Assembly (NCBI RefSeq): GCF_000237325.1
Contig: NC_017542.1
Location: 5,031,001-5,095,000, forward strand
Direction: 5' to 3'
Length of the DNA stretch: 64,000 nt
Source of the DNA: Paenibacillus polymyxa M1
GTDB lineage: Bacteria > Bacillota > Bacilli > Paenibacillales > Paenibacillaceae
Shown: positions 62,150-64,000 of the stretch, in pieces
Numbering within the stretch: the first letter of the stretch is position 1
Layout: every line of letters starts with the position of its first letter
Notes under the pieces: model-generated
The model's input: the letters and a program-made list of their open reading frames with translations, nothing else
What the model was told of the DNA's origin: nothing
Database searches by the model: none
Program-made: the position numbers and the translations under genes

Positions 62150-64000
62150 TTAGAACGCGAATTCGATCGTATCGACGGCACTTTTTGCGCCTGCCGCCGG
62201 TTTATGACATTCAATCCGGCTTAGCTCGAGTTGTGGATTTTCCGCAATTTGAGACAGTACCCGCAGGTAATCCTCGGTCAAGGTGCGGATCATCGCTTTT
62301 TTGAACAGCTTGGTGGCGTAGAAGAAGCCCCCGCTCAGCGCCCCGTTGTTTTCATACATAAACAGCGTCAGATCGAACTTCGCTTCTTCCAAATGGTCAA
62401 GCTCGTAAGTCTTCAGGCTGACCCCTTCCAGCTCGGCGTCTCGTTCTTCGATATTTTGCAAGTCGAAAACGGCATCGAACAGCGGGAAGCGGCCCGGCTC
62501 CCGCTTCACATTCAAACGCTCCACCAGCTCCTCGAATGGATAATCCTGGTTCTCGAAAGCACCCAAAGCCGTTTCCTTCACTTCTTCCAGGTAGGACAAG
62601 AACGTTTTGTCGCCCGACGGGCGATTGCGGATCGCCAGCGTATTGACAAACATCCCGATGACCGGTTCCAAATCGGCGTTCGTTCTTCCCGCCACCGGGG
62701 TGCCCACGACCAAGTCCTCCTGCCCGCTGTACTTGGACAGCAGCACGGTATAAGCAGCAAGCAGCACCATGAACAGCGTGCTTTCACGCTCGGCCGCCAA
62801 TTCGCGCAGCCGCGTAGAGAGAGAAGCTTCGACGTCGAACTCCAGATGCGCACCTTCGTAGCTGCGAGCCGCAGACCGTTCGTAGTCCATCGGCAGGTCC
62901 GCCGTCGGCAGCTCGCCTTCGAAGGTTTGCAGCCAGTAAGCTTCCTGCCGCCCGATCCGCTCTCGGTGGGCCTTCGACTGCTGCCAAACGGCATAATCCT
63001 TGTATTGAATGCGCAGTGGCGGCAGTTCTTCCCCGGCGTAGAAACTCGAGAACTCATCGATCACAATCGCCATTGATACGCCGTCGGACACCATATGGTG
63101 CATGTCGAAAAGGAGAATATGCAGGTTCGGCTCCAGTTCGATGACCCCGGCGCGCAGCAGCGGCGGCTTGCCGAGATCAAATGGACGAACGAAGCTGCGG
63201 ACGATCTGCTCGATTTGAGCCGCATCCTCTTTATCCGCTTGATGATGCTCGATAGCAAAATCGACCTGCGGGTAAATCCGCTGAACCGCTTCGCCCTTCA
63301 CGATTTCAAAACCGGTGCGCAGCGATTCATGCCGTGTTATCAATTTCCGCAAGGCGGCTTCCAACCGGTCTAAATCAAACTCGCCTTCCACCTGCACCAA
63401 CTCCGGCATGTTGTAAAGCTGATCCGCTCCATCCAGCGTGTGCTGAATGAACAGCCGTTTCTGCGCGGAGGACAGAGGGTAGTACTCTCTCTCCTCCGCT
63501 TGAGGAATGGCCTCATGCTCCCGCCGTTCCATCCGGGCGATCGCCTCGGCCATCGCCGCAATCGTCGAGTGACGGAATACGTCGCGCAGCGGCAGGTTGA
63601 CGTTTAATTCCTTAAATACCTTGCCCGCCAGCGTCGTCGCTCGCAGGGAGTGGCCGCCGATGTCGAAGAAGTTGTCGTGAACGCCAATCTCCTTCGCAAG
63701 CCCCAGCACCTCCTGCCAAATCGCCGCCAGCTTCGTTTCCAACTCATTGCGCGGTGCGACGTACTCCGTTCCGCTTCCCGCTTCCCCTTCCGGCGCTGGC
63801 AGCGCCTTCCGGTCAATCTTTCCGTTCGGCGTCAGAGGCAGGCGCTCCATCTCCACGAAGTACGACGGGATCATGTAACCCGGCAGCTCCTGCGCCAGCG
63901 CGCTGCGCAGATCGTTCACTGCCAGCTCCGCTCCGGTATCCGGCGTGTAATACGCGCATAGCGCCTTCTGCCCGTTCGCGTCACTTCGAACTAGCACCAC
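62150..64000 (-). CDS. pmxA: Polymyxin synthetase subunit PmxA, C-terminal 616 residues (5' part beyond window)
   Basis: The visible part begins inside the end of an adenylation domain (A9; RLPLTPNGKIDRKALP), then a T domain (DNFFDIGGHSLRA, residue ~106 of the fragment) and a full condensation domain (PLSSAQKRLFIQ, HHMVSDGVSMA, GTPVAGRTNADLEPVIGMFVN). The free C domain at the end is C10, which must join residue 9 to Thr10 on PmxB. The protein ends SAVDTIEFAF, a tail much like that of PmxE. In the family PmxA supplies residues 6-9, but the selecting parts are outside the window, so polymyxin type cannot be named. 154 bp separate it from pmxB. Confidence 0.92.
   Translation of the reverse strand: MVLVRSDANGQKALCAYYTPDTGAELAVNDLRSALAQELPGYMIPSYFVEMERLPLTPNGKIDRKALPAPEGEAGSGTEYVAPRNELETKLAAIWQEVLGLAKEIGVHDNFFDIGGHSLRATTLAGKVFKELNVNLPLRDVFRHSTIAAMAEAIARMERREHEAIPQAEEREYYPLSSAQKRLFIQHTLDGADQLYNMPELVQVEGEFDLDRLEAALRKLITRHESLRTGFEIVKGEAVQRIYPQVDFAIEHHQADKEDAAQIEQIVRSFVRPFDLGKPPLLRAGVIELEPNLHILLFDMHHMVSDGVSMAIVIDEFSSFYAGEELPPLRIQYKDYAVWQQSKAHRERIGRQEAYWLQTFEGELPTADLPMDYERSAARSYEGAHLEFDVEASLSTRLRELAAERESTLFMVLLAAYTVLLSKYSGQEDLVVGTPVAGRTNADLEPVIGMFVNTLAIRNRPSGDKTFLSYLEEVKETALGAFENQDYPFEELVERLNVKREPGRFPLFDAVFDLQNIEERDAELEGVSLKTYELDHLEEAKFDLTLFMYENNGALSGGFFYATKLFKKAMIRTLTEDYLRVLSQIAENPQLELSRIECHKPAAGAKSAVDTIEFAF

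Overview
The window comes from a low-to-mid GC, Gram-positive, spore-forming soil Firmicute and most closely fits Paenibacillus polymyxa or a near relative. The evidence is strong AAAGGAGG-type ribosome sites, an sspH spore-protein gene with a sigma-G-like promoter, secreted plant-cell-wall enzymes (a GH11 xylanase and a pectate lyase/pectin methylesterase fusion), and a polymyxin synthetase locus in the gene order pmxA-B-C-D-E. No tRNA, rRNA, CRISPR array or intact insertion sequence was recognised.

Layout. From 1 to 5.8 kb, three HxlR-type regulators sit next to redox or stress enzymes (FAD monooxygenase, DJ-1/PfpI protein, NAD(P)H quinone reductase), with a DUF1275 membrane protein and an AlaX-type tRNA-editing protein between them. 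From 5.8 to 13.5 kb there are an arsenite pump with a decayed arsC, a phosphodiesterase-like lipoprotein, a methyltransferase/hydrolase/MFS set and a GT1 glycosyltransferase. From 13.7 to 18.1 kb the 1102-aa pectinase fusion is divergent from an AraC regulator. From 18.3 to 26.5 kb, all on the minus strand, lie a MarR/threonine-aldolase-like pair and a histidine kinase/response regulator/adaptor/RND pump set, punctuated by three related hairpins. From 26.7 to 28.6 kb are sspH, a small unknown gene and a second GT1 glycosyltransferase. From 28.7 to 34.4 kb is a LacI-controlled beta-fructoside uptake operon (binding protein, two permeases, GH32 hydrolase) with no ATPase gene. At 34.6 kb a wrecked FGE-sulfatase-type gene precedes the GH11 xylanase.

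From 35.9 to 64 kb the minus strand carries the polymyxin synthetase operon, cut by the right edge: the C-terminal end of PmxA (rest of A9, T9, C10), then PmxB (half C domain, Thr A domain, T, TE), ABC transporters PmxC and PmxD, and PmxE (starter C plus five modules and a free C domain). Substrate-pocket residues read from the A domains give Dab-Thr-Dab-Dab-Dab for PmxE and Thr for PmxB, with an epimerase in module 3. This predicts acyl-Dab1-Thr2-D-Dab3-Dab4-Dab5-(positions 6-9 from PmxA)-Thr10, released by the PmxB thioesterase. Residues 6 and 7, which name the polymyxin type, are outside the window. Assembly order is E then A then B, unlike gene order.

The most notable observations are a cysteine in place of serine at the TE nucleophile (GYCFGG), a half condensation domain opening PmxB, matching C-terminal tails on PmxE and PmxA that may be docking peptides, long near-identical repeats inside the synthetase genes, a xylanase mRNA leader with a STAB-SD-like element, and two gene ruins (arsC and an FGE-sulfatase gene) that are easily missed.
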